From the NCBI RefSeq assembly GCF_008253865.1, contig NZ_CP042331.1, forward strand, positions 3,038,001 through 3,102,000: DNA of 64,000 bases, in the 5' to 3' direction. How positions within the stretch are numbered: the stretch's first letter is position 1; every line of letters begins with the position of its first letter. The position numbers and the translations under genes were made by a program. Under the pieces are notes generated by a model. It had not been told where the DNA came from. It ran no database searches and saw nothing but the letters and a program-made list of their open reading frames with translations. Source of the DNA: Bosea sp. F3-2. Lineage in GTDB: Bacteria; Pseudomonadota; Alphaproteobacteria; Rhizobiales; Beijerinckiaceae. Positions 36,463-44,613 of this stretch are shown one piece after another.

Positions 36463-37458
36463 ATGTCGAAGAAGAAACCCCTGGTCGTGGTGACGCGCAA
36501 GTTGCCCGCCGTGGTCGAAACCCGGATGCGGGAGCTGTTCGATGCGAGGCTCAACATCGACGACAAGCCGATGTCGCAGGCTGCCCTCGTCGAAGCCGTG
36601 AAGACCGCCGACGTCCTCGTCCCGACCGTCACCGACAAGATCGACGCCGCCATCATCGCGCAGGCAGGCGATCAGCTCCGGCTCATCGCCAATTTCGGCA
36701 ACGGCTTCGACAATATCGACGTCGCCACCGCGGCACAGCGTGGCATCACCGTCACCAACACGCCGGGCGTGCTGACGGACGACACCGCCGACATGACGAT
36801 CGCACTCATCCTCGCCGTGGCGCGCAGGATCGCCGAGGGCGCCCGCGTCATTCCCGACGACGACTGGGCTGGCTGGTCGCCGACCTGGATGCTCGGCCGT
36901 CGCATCACCGGCAAGCGCCTCGGCATCGTCGGCATGGGCCACATCGGCCAGGCGGTGGCGAAGCGCGCCGCCGCCTTCGGCCTCTCGATCCACTACCATA
37001 ACCGCCGCCGGGTCGATCCGCGCATCGAAGAGAAGCTCGAGGCAACCTATTGGGATTCGCTCGACCAGATGCTGGCGCGGATGGACATCGTCTCGGTCAA
37101 CTGCCCGCATACGCCGGCAACCTATCACCTGCTCTCGGCCCGCCGTCTCAAGCTGATGAAGCCCGACGCGATCCTGGTGAACACGGCGCGTGGCGAGATC
37201 GTCGACGAAACGGCGCTCGCCCGCATGCTGGAAGCCGGCGAACTGGCCGGGGCAGGCCTCGACGTGTTCGAGAGCGAGCCTGCGGTCAATCCGCGTCTGC
37301 TCAAACTCGCCCGCCAGCACAAGGTCGTGGTGCTGCCGCATATGGGCTCGGCCACCCATGAGGGCCGCGCCGACATGGGCGAGAAGGTCATCGTCAACAT
37401 CAAGACCTTCATGGACGGCCACAAACCGCCGGATCGCGTGCTGCCCAGCATGCTCTAA
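36463..37458 (+). CDS. 2-hydroxyacid dehydrogenase (glyoxylate/hydroxypyruvate reductase type)
   Basis: D-2-hydroxyacid dehydrogenase, 331 residues from the ATG at 36463 with GGAAGGGTGACC upstream. NAD(P) motif GIVGMGHIGQAVAKRAAAFG; catalytic Arg in VNTARGEIVDE, Glu in LDVFESEP and His in VLPHMGSAT. The early ANFGNGFDNIDVATA block fits glyoxylate reductases (GyaR type). Cofactor preference is not certain; R residues in NRRRVDPR after the dinucleotide fold suggest NADPH. A much longer in-frame reading from 36001 overlaps the SH3 gene and is rejected. Convergent with the HAD gene. Confidence 0.94.
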   Translation: MSKKKPLVVVTRKLPAVVETRMRELFDARLNIDDKPMSQAALVEAVKTADVLVPTVTDKIDAAIIAQAGDQLRLIANFGNGFDNIDVATAAQRGITVTNTPGVLTDDTADMTIALILAVARRIAEGARVIPDDDWAGWSPTWMLGRRITGKRLGIVGMGHIGQAVAKRAAAFGLSIHYHNRRRVDPRIEEKLEATYWDSLDQMLARMDIVSVNCPHTPATYHLLSARRLKLMKPDAILVNTARGEIVDETALARMLEAGELAGAGLDVFESEPAVNPRLLKLARQHKVVVLPHMGSATHEGRADMGEKVIVNIKTFMDGHKPPDRVLPSML

Positions 37459-37469
37459 AAGCTGGCGCT

Positions 37470-38150
37470 TCAGGCGGCGTGGAGCTCCGCGAGCCGCGCC
37501 GCCTCGCCCGGCCAATCCCCATAGGTGTCGATCACGCCGGCGGCGCCTGTCGCCAGCAGGCGCTCGCGCATGTGCGCCTTGTCATGGGCCGTTCCGGTAA
37601 AGCCTACCACCTGCATGCCCGCCGCCCGGGCAGCCTGCACGCCCGGCACGGAATCTTCCAGGACGAGACAGCTTGCCGGCTCAACAACCATCTGCGCGGC
37701 GGCGAAGAAGAAGACGTCAGGCGCCGGCTTGCCGCGGGCGACCTGCGACGCCGAAAAGACATGCGGATCGAAGAACTCGAGGAGGCCGGCCAGGCCGAGA
37801 TTGCGCCGCAGCGGCGCCGGGCTCGTCGAGGAGGCGACGCAGCGGCGCCCCGCGAGCAGGGGCAACGCCTCCCTTACCCCCGGCAGTGCCCGCAGCTCGC
37901 TTTCGAGTCGGGCGGCCACACCGTCCTCGATCCGGCTCTCGAAATCCGCCGGCAGCGGACGCCCGAGCGCCGCTTCGATCACCTTGAAGCCGTCGGCGAG
38001 TGGAATGCCGACGAGATTCGCGTTGTAGTCCTCGATCGTCCACTGCGTCAGGCCGATCTCGTGGCAAAGCACGAGGCTGACCTCGCTGTAGAGCGTCTCG
38101 CTATCGATCAGCGTGCCGTCGCAATCGTAGATGACGAGATCGAACGGCAT
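37470..38150 (-). CDS. HAD family hydrolase (phosphoglycolate phosphatase-like)
   Basis: 226 residues, with GGGCGAGG before the ATG. HAD motif I DCDGTLIDSE (Asp9, Asp11), motif II SSTSPAPL, motif III Lys in ARGKPAPDVFF and motif IV CLVLEDSVPGVQAARAAGM. The cap type fits subfamily IA phosphatases acting on small sugar or glycolate phosphates. It is 20 nt downstream of the NDUFA9-like gene and probably co-transcribed. The opposing gene makes hydroxyacids from glyoxylate, so phosphoglycolate is an attractive but unproven substrate. Confidence 0.92.
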   Translation of the reverse strand: MPFDLVIYDCDGTLIDSETLYSEVSLVLCHEIGLTQWTIEDYNANLVGIPLADGFKVIEAALGRPLPADFESRIEDGVAARLESELRALPGVREALPLLAGRRCVASSTSPAPLRRNLGLAGLLEFFDPHVFSASQVARGKPAPDVFFFAAAQMVVEPASCLVLEDSVPGVQAARAAGMQVVGFTGTAHDKAHMRERLLATGAAGVIDTYGDWPGEAARLAELHAA

Positions 38151-38170
38151 CCTCGCCCCGGCGTTGCCGC

Positions 38171-39175
38171 TCAGCTCGCGCGGGCGGCGTCGAACTGGCC
38201 GGTCTTGCGGAAGCGCCAGAGATAGGAGGAGATGACCGCCTCGACCGAAGTCGGCGCGAGACCGATCCCGGCGAAGTCCCGGCCTTCCTTGGCCGCGGCC
38301 GAGGAAACGACGTTGTCGCGTTCGAGCAGCCTCACCTGATCACGGGTCAGGACCAGCTCGTCCGGAAGCAGACCGAGCGTCAGCCTGTCCACCACCTGCA
38401 GGACGCTGCCCATGATCCGCGCCAGCGGGAAAGGCAGCGGCGCCAGCAGGCGCTTGCGGCCGGTCACGCGGCAGACCTCCTCGAAGACCTGGCGCAGGCT
38501 CATGACCTCCGGGCCGCCGAGCTCGTAGACGCGCCCGCCCTGTACCGTGCCGTCGACCGCACGCGCCGCCACCTCGGCGACATCGCCGACGAAGGCCGGC
38601 TGGAACTTCGTCACGCCATCGCCGACCAGCGGCAGCACCGGCAGCATCCGTGCCATCGAGGCGAAGCGGTTGAAGAAGGTATCCTCCGGCCCGAACATCA
38701 CGGACGGCCGCAGCACGATCGCGCCCGGCACGGCGGCGAACACCGCAGCCTCGCCCTCGGCCTTGGTGCGGGCATAGGCCGAGGCCGATTCGGCATCGGC
38801 GCCGAGTGCCGAGACATGGACCAACCGGTCGATGCCTGCGGCGGCGCAGGCCTGGGCTACGGCGCGTGCCCCGTTCGCCTGCACCGCCGAGAAGCTCTGG
38901 CGCCCCTGCTCCTGCATGATGCCGACGAGGTTGATGACGGCGTCAGCGCCCTTCACGGCCGCAGCCACCGAGGCCGGATAGCGCAGATTGGCCTGCACGG
39001 CATGGATCTGGCCGACAGTGCCGATCGGCTGCAGGAAGCCTGCGAGGTCCGGGCGGCGCACCGCGACCCGCACCCGATAGCCGCGCTTGACGAGCGCCCG
39101 CACGATATGGCGGCCGACGAATCCGGAACCGCCGAAAACCGTGACGAGTTGCTGAGCCGGGGCTTGAAGGGCCAT
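38171..39175 (-). CDS. Complex I NDUFA9-like NAD(P)-binding protein
   Basis: 334 residues, AACGGAGCTC before the ATG. An atypical SDR: GGSGFVGRHIVRALVKRGYRVRV, DAVINLVGIMQEQGRQSF, RLVHVSALGADAESASAYARTKAEGE, then IVLRPSVMFGPEDTFFNRF. This matches the bacterial relatives of the NDUFA9 subunit of respiratory complex I. It probably assembles with or supports complex I or ubiquinone metabolism, but no nuo genes are nearby, so the role is inferred. First gene of a two-gene unit with the HAD phosphatase. Confidence 0.93.
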   Translation of the reverse strand: MALQAPAQQLVTVFGGSGFVGRHIVRALVKRGYRVRVAVRRPDLAGFLQPIGTVGQIHAVQANLRYPASVAAAVKGADAVINLVGIMQEQGRQSFSAVQANGARAVAQACAAAGIDRLVHVSALGADAESASAYARTKAEGEAAVFAAVPGAIVLRPSVMFGPEDTFFNRFASMARMLPVLPLVGDGVTKFQPAFVGDVAEVAARAVDGTVQGGRVYELGGPEVMSLRQVFEEVCRVTGRKRLLAPLPFPLARIMGSVLQVVDRLTLGLLPDELVLTRDQVRLLERDNVVSSAAAKEGRDFAGIGLAPTSVEAVISSYLWRFRKTGQFDAARAS

Positions 39176-39209
39176 CGCGAGAGCTCCGTTTAGAATGCTT
39201 CTGCCCTCC

Positions 39210-39258
39210 TAGATCATGTTCCGCGAAAGTGGAAATCCCTTTTGCGCCGAACGCGCAG
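39210..39258. repeat. Degenerate CTCTAG-family repeat trace
   Basis: TAGATCATGTTCCGCGAAAG then TGGAAATCCCTTTTGCGCCG follows the order of the hairpin half of the elements at 30495-30558 and 24921-24975, but with many changes. Confidence 0.35.
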
Positions 39259-39413
39259 CTGCCCTGAGCATGCGGCCTTTCGCCCTAGGCTGCCTCGGTT
39301 ATTCGGGCGTTCCCCTCCCTTTCCGCAAGGCTTCCCGACGACTCCGACATTCAGGGCCGGAGCGCTTTCCACAGGCTGCGAACAGCCGAATGCATTTCGT
39401 TGATGCAAGCCCG

Positions 39414-39442
39414 TTGACAGGGCGACTCGGCCCCCGTAAACG
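39414..39442 (+). promoter_or_regulatory. Candidate promoter of tRNA-Leu
   Basis: A perfect -35 TTGACA (39414-39419), 17-nt spacer, then TAAACG as a weak -10, placing the start about 7-10 nt before the tRNA. The -10 matches only three of six consensus bases. Confidence 0.5.
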
Positions 39443-39452
39443 AACCGCCGTT

Positions 39453-39537
39453 GCCCAGGTGGCGGAATTGGTAGACGCGCTGGTTTCAGGTACCAGTGGT
39501 GAAAGCCGTGGAGGTTCGAGTCCTCTCCTGGGCACCA
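39453..39537 (+). tRNA. tRNA-Leu (anticodon CAG)
   Basis: 85 nt including encoded CCA. Acceptor GCCCAGG pairs with CCTGGGC. The D arm has GGCGGAATTGGTAGACGC; the anticodon loop is TTCAGGT, giving CAG, which reads CUG, the main leucine codon in this high-GC genome. A long variable arm (GGTGAAAGCC) marks a class II tRNA. The T arm is GAGGTTCGAGTCCTC. All the expected conserved bases are present. Confidence 0.97.
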
Positions 39538-39570
39538 CATTTCTCTTCGTCGGCATTCGCTGACTGTCGA

Positions 39571-39605
39571 AAAGGCCCTTGGAACCGAGCGTTTCAGGGG
39601 CCTTT
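39571..39605 (+). terminator. Terminator candidate after tRNA-Leu
   Basis: AAAGGCCC (39571-39578) pairs with GGGCCTTT (39598-39605) around a 19-nt loop, followed by CGCTTT. Loop is large and the T tract short, so strength is uncertain. Confidence 0.5.
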
Positions 39606-39738
39606 CGCTTTATCGGCCTTCGCTCGCCTTCGTTGACAGCCGCCGAAATAGTTGGCCTCCTGGCCTGCATGGGCCAACAGGCCGGAATTTCAGGCCAACA
39701 TCATGCCGCTGAGCCCATCATCTGTTGGGGCTGGGACT

Positions 39739-40113
39739 ATGAGAGCGAAGATTGCCATCGCTTTGCTGGGGTCTGTTTGCGCTGGTTGCGTCACAGAGCC
39801 CGCAACCTACGTCAATTCACTGAGCAGCTCCGACCGAAAGTGGCAAAGCTCAGCCTGCAAGGATGTGCGGCAAAGAGCGGCCGGTTATGATGCCGAGGAG
39901 AAGGAGCGGCTGAAGTCGTCGGTTATGATGGGCTTCCTCAGTCCTTCGAGCGCACTTGCCACCGTCAACGTGACCAATCAGCAAAACGTTCGCCGCAAAC
40001 AATTCAATCGCGATATGCACCTGGCGTGTTCGAACGCCCCTTTGCCTGAAGATTTGAAGAACATTCCAGAGATCCAGCCGCCCCCTATGCTCGACACCAC
40101 TCGGGGAAACTGA
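39739..40113 (+). CDS. Small probable lipoprotein of unknown function
   Basis: 124 residues from MRAKIAIALLGSVCAGCVTEP. The hydrophobic start ends at Cys17 in a lipobox-like VCAGC, although Cys at -3 is unusual. The mature part is charged with few hydrophobic blocks and two further Cys (SACKDV, HLACSN). No family recognised. First gene after the tRNA in the accessory-looking stretch. Confidence 0.65.
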   Translation: MRAKIAIALLGSVCAGCVTEPATYVNSLSSSDRKWQSSACKDVRQRAAGYDAEEKERLKSSVMMGFLSPSSALATVNVTNQQNVRRKQFNRDMHLACSNAPLPEDLKNIPEIQPPPMLDTTRGN

Positions 40114-40270
40114 TCTTCGGAACCGCTTCTACCCCGTTGCAAATGCGGCATCCGCCGATGCCTGCCTGCTCCCTGCTTGGATACGTCCCGCCCTTGAGCC
40201 GATGAACGGCGCGTTCACAGGGCGTTCAAGCACCTCGGGGCCTCCTCAGGGGACGAAAGGAGGCAAGGAC

Positions 40271-40600
40271 ATGAAGCAATATCGCCTTGGCATTGCCGCG
40301 CTGGCAGCATTCGGGGCTGCAGGATTCGCTATGGAGGCGGCGACGGCTGCGCCCATCACCGTTGATCTGCGTGCGAGGCACGCCGATTCCGCCGTGGTTC
40401 AGGTCCAGTACGACCCGTATTGGCGCGAGGAGCGCTTACGCAATCGCGACGCTTGGCGCGAGGAACGGTTGCGCAACCGCGATGCCTGGCGTGAGGAACG
40501 CTTCCGCGAGCGCGACGCTTGGCGGGCGGATCGCTGGCGCGAGCGCAACGCGTGGCGGGAATGGCGCGAGGAGCGTTCGCGTTCCTACGGATGGTGGTGA
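40271..40600 (+). CDS. Secreted protein with five Trp/Arg-rich 11-residue repeats
   Basis: 109 residues, ATG at 40271 with AAGGAGGCAAGGAC upstream. Signal peptide-like start (YRLGIAALAAFGAAGFAMEAATAA). The C-terminal half is a tandem repeat of about 11 residues (33 bp), consensus WREERLRNRDA: WREERLRNRDA twice, then WREERFRERDA, WRADRWRERNA and WREWREERSRS, ending YGWW. The alternating charges suggest a very basic, extended or helical tail. No named family; similar Trp/Arg repeats occur in other alphaproteobacterial secreted proteins. Confidence 0.75.
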   Translation: MKQYRLGIAALAAFGAAGFAMEAATAAPITVDLRARHADSAVVQVQYDPYWREERLRNRDAWREERLRNRDAWREERFRERDAWRADRWRERNAWREWREERSRSYGWW

Positions 40601-40739
40601 GCGCCGGCGCCGCGGCTGGCAGTCAGAAAGGCCTGGGTCGCGGCGGCGGCCTTTCGGCACCCTTGATCAGAGACTGTCGAAGGATCGGATGGGTGGTCTC
40701 AAAAGGCCACCCAAAAAGACCAACGAAACCGCTTCCCTA

Positions 40740-41402
40740 TCAGGCCGCAGGAACGACGGCATACGCCTGAAACACCGCCCCATAGAAGCAGCCAGAAGCC
40801 ACGAGGACGAAGGCATGCCAAATCGCGTTCTGGAATGGAAGGCTCTGCCACAGGTGGAAGACCACACCCACCGTGTAAAGAAGCCCGCCGGCTAGCATCA
40901 GCCACAACGCGATGCTCGGCAATTGCGCGATGCTCTCCCACATCACGATGCCGCTCCAGCCGATAATGAGATAGAGCGCGATCGAAAGGCGGTCGAACCG
41001 ACCAGGGAGAGCAATCTTGAGCACAACTCCCACAGCCGACGCGGTCCAAACGACGACCAGAAGGCTTTGTGCCACGATGCTTTCGCCCAGCCTCATCAAA
41101 AACGGGGTGTAGGTTCCCGCAATCAGCACATAGATGGCTGAATGGTCGAAACGCCGGATCAGCCACTTCATCGGGGATACCGGCCACATGTTGTAGACGG
41201 CCGAGACGATGAGGACCGCAAGCAAAGCGACGCTGTAAATCAAGACCGGTATCAGGTCAGCCAACTGCGCCGCCATCAGGACGTGCGCGATAAGCGCTGT
41301 GACAGCGCCCAGGCCAAGCGCGATGCCGAGCATATGCACGACACCGTCCGCCCATAGCTCGGCGCGGTTGAAGTCGAAGCGTCCATGAGTTGGTTCGTGC
41401 AA
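40740..41402 (-). CDS. Hemolysin III family (PAQR/TrhA-like) membrane protein
   Basis: Seven-helix membrane protein, 220 residues from a TTG at 41400-41402 that follows GGGGGAACC. An upstream TTG at 41456 would add 18 residues; no ATG fits. Family marks: ELWADGVVHMLGIALGLGAV, IVSAVYNMWPVSPMKWLIRRFDHSAIYVLIAGTYTPF, and the C-terminal LPFQNAIWHAFVLVASGCFYGAV. The conserved Ser/His/Asp (FDHSAIY) and His pair (WHAF) match the metal site of PAQR proteins. Despite the name, hemolysis is not implied. Confidence 0.88.
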   Translation of the reverse strand: MHEPTHGRFDFNRAELWADGVVHMLGIALGLGAVTALIAHVLMAAQLADLIPVLIYSVALLAVLIVSAVYNMWPVSPMKWLIRRFDHSAIYVLIAGTYTPFLMRLGESIVAQSLLVVVWTASAVGVVLKIALPGRFDRLSIALYLIIGWSGIVMWESIAQLPSIALWLMLAGGLLYTVGVVFHLWQSLPFQNAIWHAFVLVASGCFYGAVFQAYAVVPAA

Positions 41403-41899
41403 GGTTCCCCCTCGTGCGGCCCGCGCCAGGATGCTCGAATTCGTCTTAGAGCACAAAGCGCCACTTTGGCACAGGCCAGGGTCCCGCCCGCGCGTACTTG
41501 TCGCAAAGCTCGGCGCACGCCTATTGCGCAGTTGATTTCCATTGATTGTTTTTCAACCACCGCAATATGCCAACGGCCAATTGGTTTTCGGCAGGCGCGT
41601 CATACGCGGACGGAACCGCCCAGGCGAAGCGGGATGGCGTTCGCCTTGCTCGCCATCTGATAGCGGCGGGCACCAAGGCGTCTGCGCAACTTCAGCGCTT
41701 GGCCTGGTTTGCCACAGCCGGCCCAACCGGCTGCCTCCTCGGGCGTTTCCTCCCCAAAACTTGGCCCGGTCTCCGAAAGGAGGCAGGGCTTTTTTGGGCT
41801 TTGCCACCGCCTATTGCGCGCCTCGAAAGACGCTAGGTGTTCAGGTGACGTTCATGGGTGAGGCAAAACGCTGGGGCGTCGCAACAGGAGGACTCCGCG
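41403..41899. other. Intergenic region, no confident gene
   Basis: About 500 nt. A plus-strand frame 41567-41836 (89 codons, MPTANWFSAG...) has no ribosome-binding site or family features and is not called. TGCCTCCT near 41728 pairs with AGGAGGCA near 41779, followed by GGGCTTTTTT, so a long-looped terminator-like structure is possible. Base composition is less GC-rich than the core regions. Confidence 0.5.
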
Positions 41900-42340
41900 A
41901 TGCTGAAATCCCAATCGACACGGCGCGCGATGATCATTGCTGGCCTGACCGCGCTCACCATGGCTGCAGCGCCTAACGCAATGGCCGCTGGCGGCGGAGG
42001 AGGCGGGGGCGGAGGCGGGGGCGGCGGGGGAGGCAATGGCGGCGGCGGAAACGGCGGCGGGGGTAATGGTGGCGGTGCCGGAGGTGGCAATGGCGGGGGC
42101 CACGGTGGCGGTCACGGCGGCGGGGCGTCGAGCGGCCCTGGTGGCGGCCTCGGCGGAACAGCCGGCAGAGGAGCGTCCTCTTACTCGCCCGGACAAGAGA
42201 TGCGATCGAAAGGCAGCGTAGCCGGTTATCGCGGGGCTTCCGGTTATGCTCCCGGTCACAAGATGCAGGCGAACGGCAGCATAAAGGGCCGCCCTGGAGC
42301 GTCCGGCTATGCGCCGGGACAACGTGCCAAGTCCCCCTGA
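41900..42340 (+). CDS. Secreted glycine-rich protein with C-terminal GYAPG repeats
   Basis: 146 residues, ATG at 41900 after CAGGAGGACTCCGCG. Signal peptide ends AAAPNAMAAG. It continues with 15 glycines in a row, then (N/A/H)GGGG-type stretches. The C-terminal third has three copies of a 21-residue unit beginning GASSYSPG, GASGYAPG and GASGYAPG, each followed by a basic QEM/HKM/QRA segment. Such proteins are probably surface or cell-wall associated. The long GGC/GGT tract is slippage-prone. The function is unknown. Confidence 0.78.
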   Translation: MLKSQSTRRAMIIAGLTALTMAAAPNAMAAGGGGGGGGGGGGGGGNGGGGNGGGGNGGGAGGGNGGGHGGGHGGGASSGPGGGLGGTAGRGASSYSPGQEMRSKGSVAGYRGASGYAPGHKMQANGSIKGRPGASGYAPGQRAKSP

Positions 42341-42384
42341 TCGCCGATAATCACGCAGGCGCGCGCCGTCTGCGCTGTGGCACT

Positions 42385-42417
42385 GGCCCCATCAGCTTCG
42401 GTTGGCGGGGCCTTTTT
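42385..42417 (+). terminator. Rho-independent terminator after the glycine-rich gene
   Basis: GGCCCC (42385-42390) pairs with GGGGCC (42407-42412), with an inner CAGC-TTCG-GTTG, followed by TTTTT. It lies 45 nt after the stop. Confidence 0.8.
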
Positions 42418-42569
42418 CGTTTAATCGATGTTCTACCGCGAGCGTCATCCGACATCGATAGTAGGCGGGCTCCGGCGGGGGCACAGCAAGGTCGGCAAGG
42501 GTCGAAAGTGGACGCCTTAAGCACAGCGACATATGGTTATGGAGTACCTGGCATCGGTCTGGGGGCGTT

Positions 42570-43415
42570 ATGCGCGAGCACAGGATCGAGGGCGGCGGTG
42601 GTCTAAAGCTCCATGTGCGGGAATGGGGGCCCGGAGATGCCCCCGCGATCCTGCTCATCCATGGCTGGTCGCAACACCACCTGTGTTGGTCGAAACAGTT
42701 CAGCAGCGCGCTGTCCGACGAATTCCGGATCATCGCCCCCGATCTTCGAGGCCACGGCCAGTCGGAAGCGCCGCAAGGACCCGAGAACTACAAAAACGGA
42801 TCGCTGTGGGCTGACGATGTCGCTGCCCTGATCATCGAGCTCGAGCTTGCCACGCCAGTCCTTGTCGGCTGGTCTTACGGCGGCTTCGTCATCGGCGATT
42901 ATCTGCGCCGGTATGGCGACAACGCGATTGCCGGCATCAATTTGGTTGGCGGCGCGATTGGTATCGGTCCCGACTGGTTCGGAACGCTGATCGGCCCCGA
43001 CTTTGTTCAATATGCTCCGCTCGCCTGCTCACCGGACCAGCCGGTGGCGTTGTCGGCAATCCAGTCGCTGGTGCATCGATTCTTTGCCCGGTCGGTTGCT
43101 GCAGCGGACATCGAAGCCGCGATCGGTTGGAGCATGCTGACGCATCCAGCCGTCCGCGCCGCCATGATCGACCGGCAGGAAGACTTTCGGCCCGAATTTT
43201 CAAGGCTGATGAAGCCCTTGCTCGTGTCCTACGGCGCTGCCGACACGATCCTGTTGCCTGCGATGGTCCGGGCGATCAGCGAGAGTTGTCCGACCTGTCG
43301 TCTCTCCGAATACGCCGCCACGGGCCACGGGCCATTCCTGGAGGACCCGGAGCGATTCAATGACGAACTGGCAGCGTTTTCCAGAGAAGCCGCAGGCCGA
43401 ATGGCGCTGGCATAA
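42570..43415 (+). CDS. Alpha/beta hydrolase
   Basis: 281 residues. Oxyanion block LLIHGWSQHHLCW, nucleophile elbow GWSYGG with Ser102, APDLRGHGQSEAPQ, acid in YGAADTIL, and His in ATGHGPFLEDPERF. The overall type is the non-heme haloperoxidase/esterase group of the hydrolase fold. The substrate is unknown. It has no close co-directional partner. An N-terminal EHRIEGGGGLKLHVREWG fits the family start. Confidence 0.88.
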   Translation: MREHRIEGGGGLKLHVREWGPGDAPAILLIHGWSQHHLCWSKQFSSALSDEFRIIAPDLRGHGQSEAPQGPENYKNGSLWADDVAALIIELELATPVLVGWSYGGFVIGDYLRRYGDNAIAGINLVGGAIGIGPDWFGTLIGPDFVQYAPLACSPDQPVALSAIQSLVHRFFARSVAAADIEAAIGWSMLTHPAVRAAMIDRQEDFRPEFSRLMKPLLVSYGAADTILLPAMVRAISESCPTCRLSEYAATGHGPFLEDPERFNDELAAFSREAAGRMALA

Positions 43416-43474
43416 ATGCCCTTCACGACTTGCCGGACAAGATCGTAAAGCCGATAGAGGGCCATTGGCGTCGG

Positions 43475-43693
43475 TCAGTGCATCCGGTGGAGCTTCGCCT
43501 GTTCCAGATTCGCTCGGGCGATGAAAGACTCCAGCTTCGCCAGCGCTTCTGCCGATAGGTAGATATCGATCAGGCGACCTCCGGCGCCGCGGCAGGACAG
43601 CACGCCGGGTCCGCCCGGCTCAGCTGTGACTTGCATCTCCTGGATCTCGTCGACTTCGATTTTGAGGGCTTTGCTGTGCATTGTAGACCTCAT
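43475..43693 (-). CDS. Small protein of unknown function
   Basis: 72 residues: MRSTMHSKALKIEVDEIQEM..., with a beta-rich start and an Ala/Leu/Glu-rich helical end (LSAEALAKLESFIARANLEQAKL). The start could be the fifth codon. No ribosome-binding site stands out and no family is recognised. It is convergent with the hydrolase. Confidence 0.5.
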   Translation of the reverse strand: MRSTMHSKALKIEVDEIQEMQVTAEPGGPGVLSCRGAGGRLIDIYLSAEALAKLESFIARANLEQAKLHRMH

Positions 43694-44106
43694 GAAGCGT
43701 CAGTCTTCGCACCTATCCCGGAGGGAGCTCGAAAGCCGGTCCCATAATGGAACGTTTCGAAGCACCGCCCGTTTGCGACTCGCTCGTCGCAAGGGTTGTG
43801 CCCATGTGCGCGCGTCGGGTTCTGAGGGCCGGGCAGAGCGGGGATACGCTAAAGGGACCGCCGACGAGTCTCTCGATACCGTGGCCCGCGGCGTGAAGAA
43901 GGGCGGGGGCGAGCCAGATGCTGATCGGCCGGTGCAGGCTACGCTGCATTGAGCGTTGAGCACAGTGAGCTCAATTCACCACTATGCCTGGAACGTGACT
44001 TGAGTTCTTCGGCGAAAAGGCGCGCAATACCCCTGAGTTGTCTCCATACCGCTTCTGGAAATGACCGTTGCGGCGCTTTTGACGCCGACAAGCGGAGACA
44101 CACATC
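43694..44106. other. Intergenic region, no gene seen
   Basis: About 410 nt of mixed composition. Short frames on both strands lack ribosome-binding sites and family features. No clear repeat or terminator was found. Confidence 0.5.
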
Positions 44107-44367
44107 ATGCTCAACGGAACCGGCTCGATCGCTCTACGGAGTGGTCGGAGACTGTCTGCCAAATACCAGTTTGGCACTCATCAGGAACATCATTGGGTCG
44201 GCTATTTGATCTGTGACACGGGGAATACCGACCCAAGCGAGTTCACCTACAAAATCCTCCTTCATTGTGACGGCGGAATTGCGGTCGAGCTTGCCGTCAC
44301 CGACTGGACAAATCAGTACATGGCAGTCGTCGGACGCCCGTTACCGGAGTTCGACCAGGTCGCGTGA
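44107..44367 (+). CDS. Small protein of unknown function
   Basis: 86 residues, ATG at 44107 with GCGGAGACACACATC upstream. MLNGTGSIALRSGRRLSAKY looks beta-rich; WVGYLICDTGNTDPSEFTYK, ILLHCDGGIAVELAVTDWT and YMAVVGRPL follow. No membrane segment and no family recognised. It looks cytoplasmic. Confidence 0.62.
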   Translation: MLNGTGSIALRSGRRLSAKYQFGTHQEHHWVGYLICDTGNTDPSEFTYKILLHCDGGIAVELAVTDWTNQYMAVVGRPLPEFDQVA

Positions 44368-44613
44368 AAACCTTCCTTGTACTGAAGAACAGTGCCCGAG
44401 GGGTAGCTTCACCGCCAAGCCCCGCTCAGCCATCCGTACACAGCGACGAAGACGAGCGCCATTCCAGTACGATGGCCGGATGAGGGCGCATGGGGTCATG
44501 TTTGAGCTGTTCGCAAGTAAAAAATGACACTTTCCCGAGAGGCTGGATTCCCGATAAACGGGAAATGATGGGATCGAACCACTCGCAGAAGGTGGCCGCA
44601 TCGGGGGGGCATT

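Noticed and set aside
39453..39537. tRNA-Leu as a proven attachment site
   Set aside because: No integrase gene and no second copy of the tRNA 3' end was found downstream, so integration is only a suggestion.
41567..41836. 89-codon plus-strand gene (MPTANWF...)
   Set aside because: No ribosome-binding site or similarity; the composition is consistent with chance in this loose intergenic stretch.
41990..42125. CRISPR-like or minisatellite array
   Set aside because: The GGC/GGT tract is the coding part of a glycine-rich protein with signal peptide and good ribosome-binding site; no spacers.
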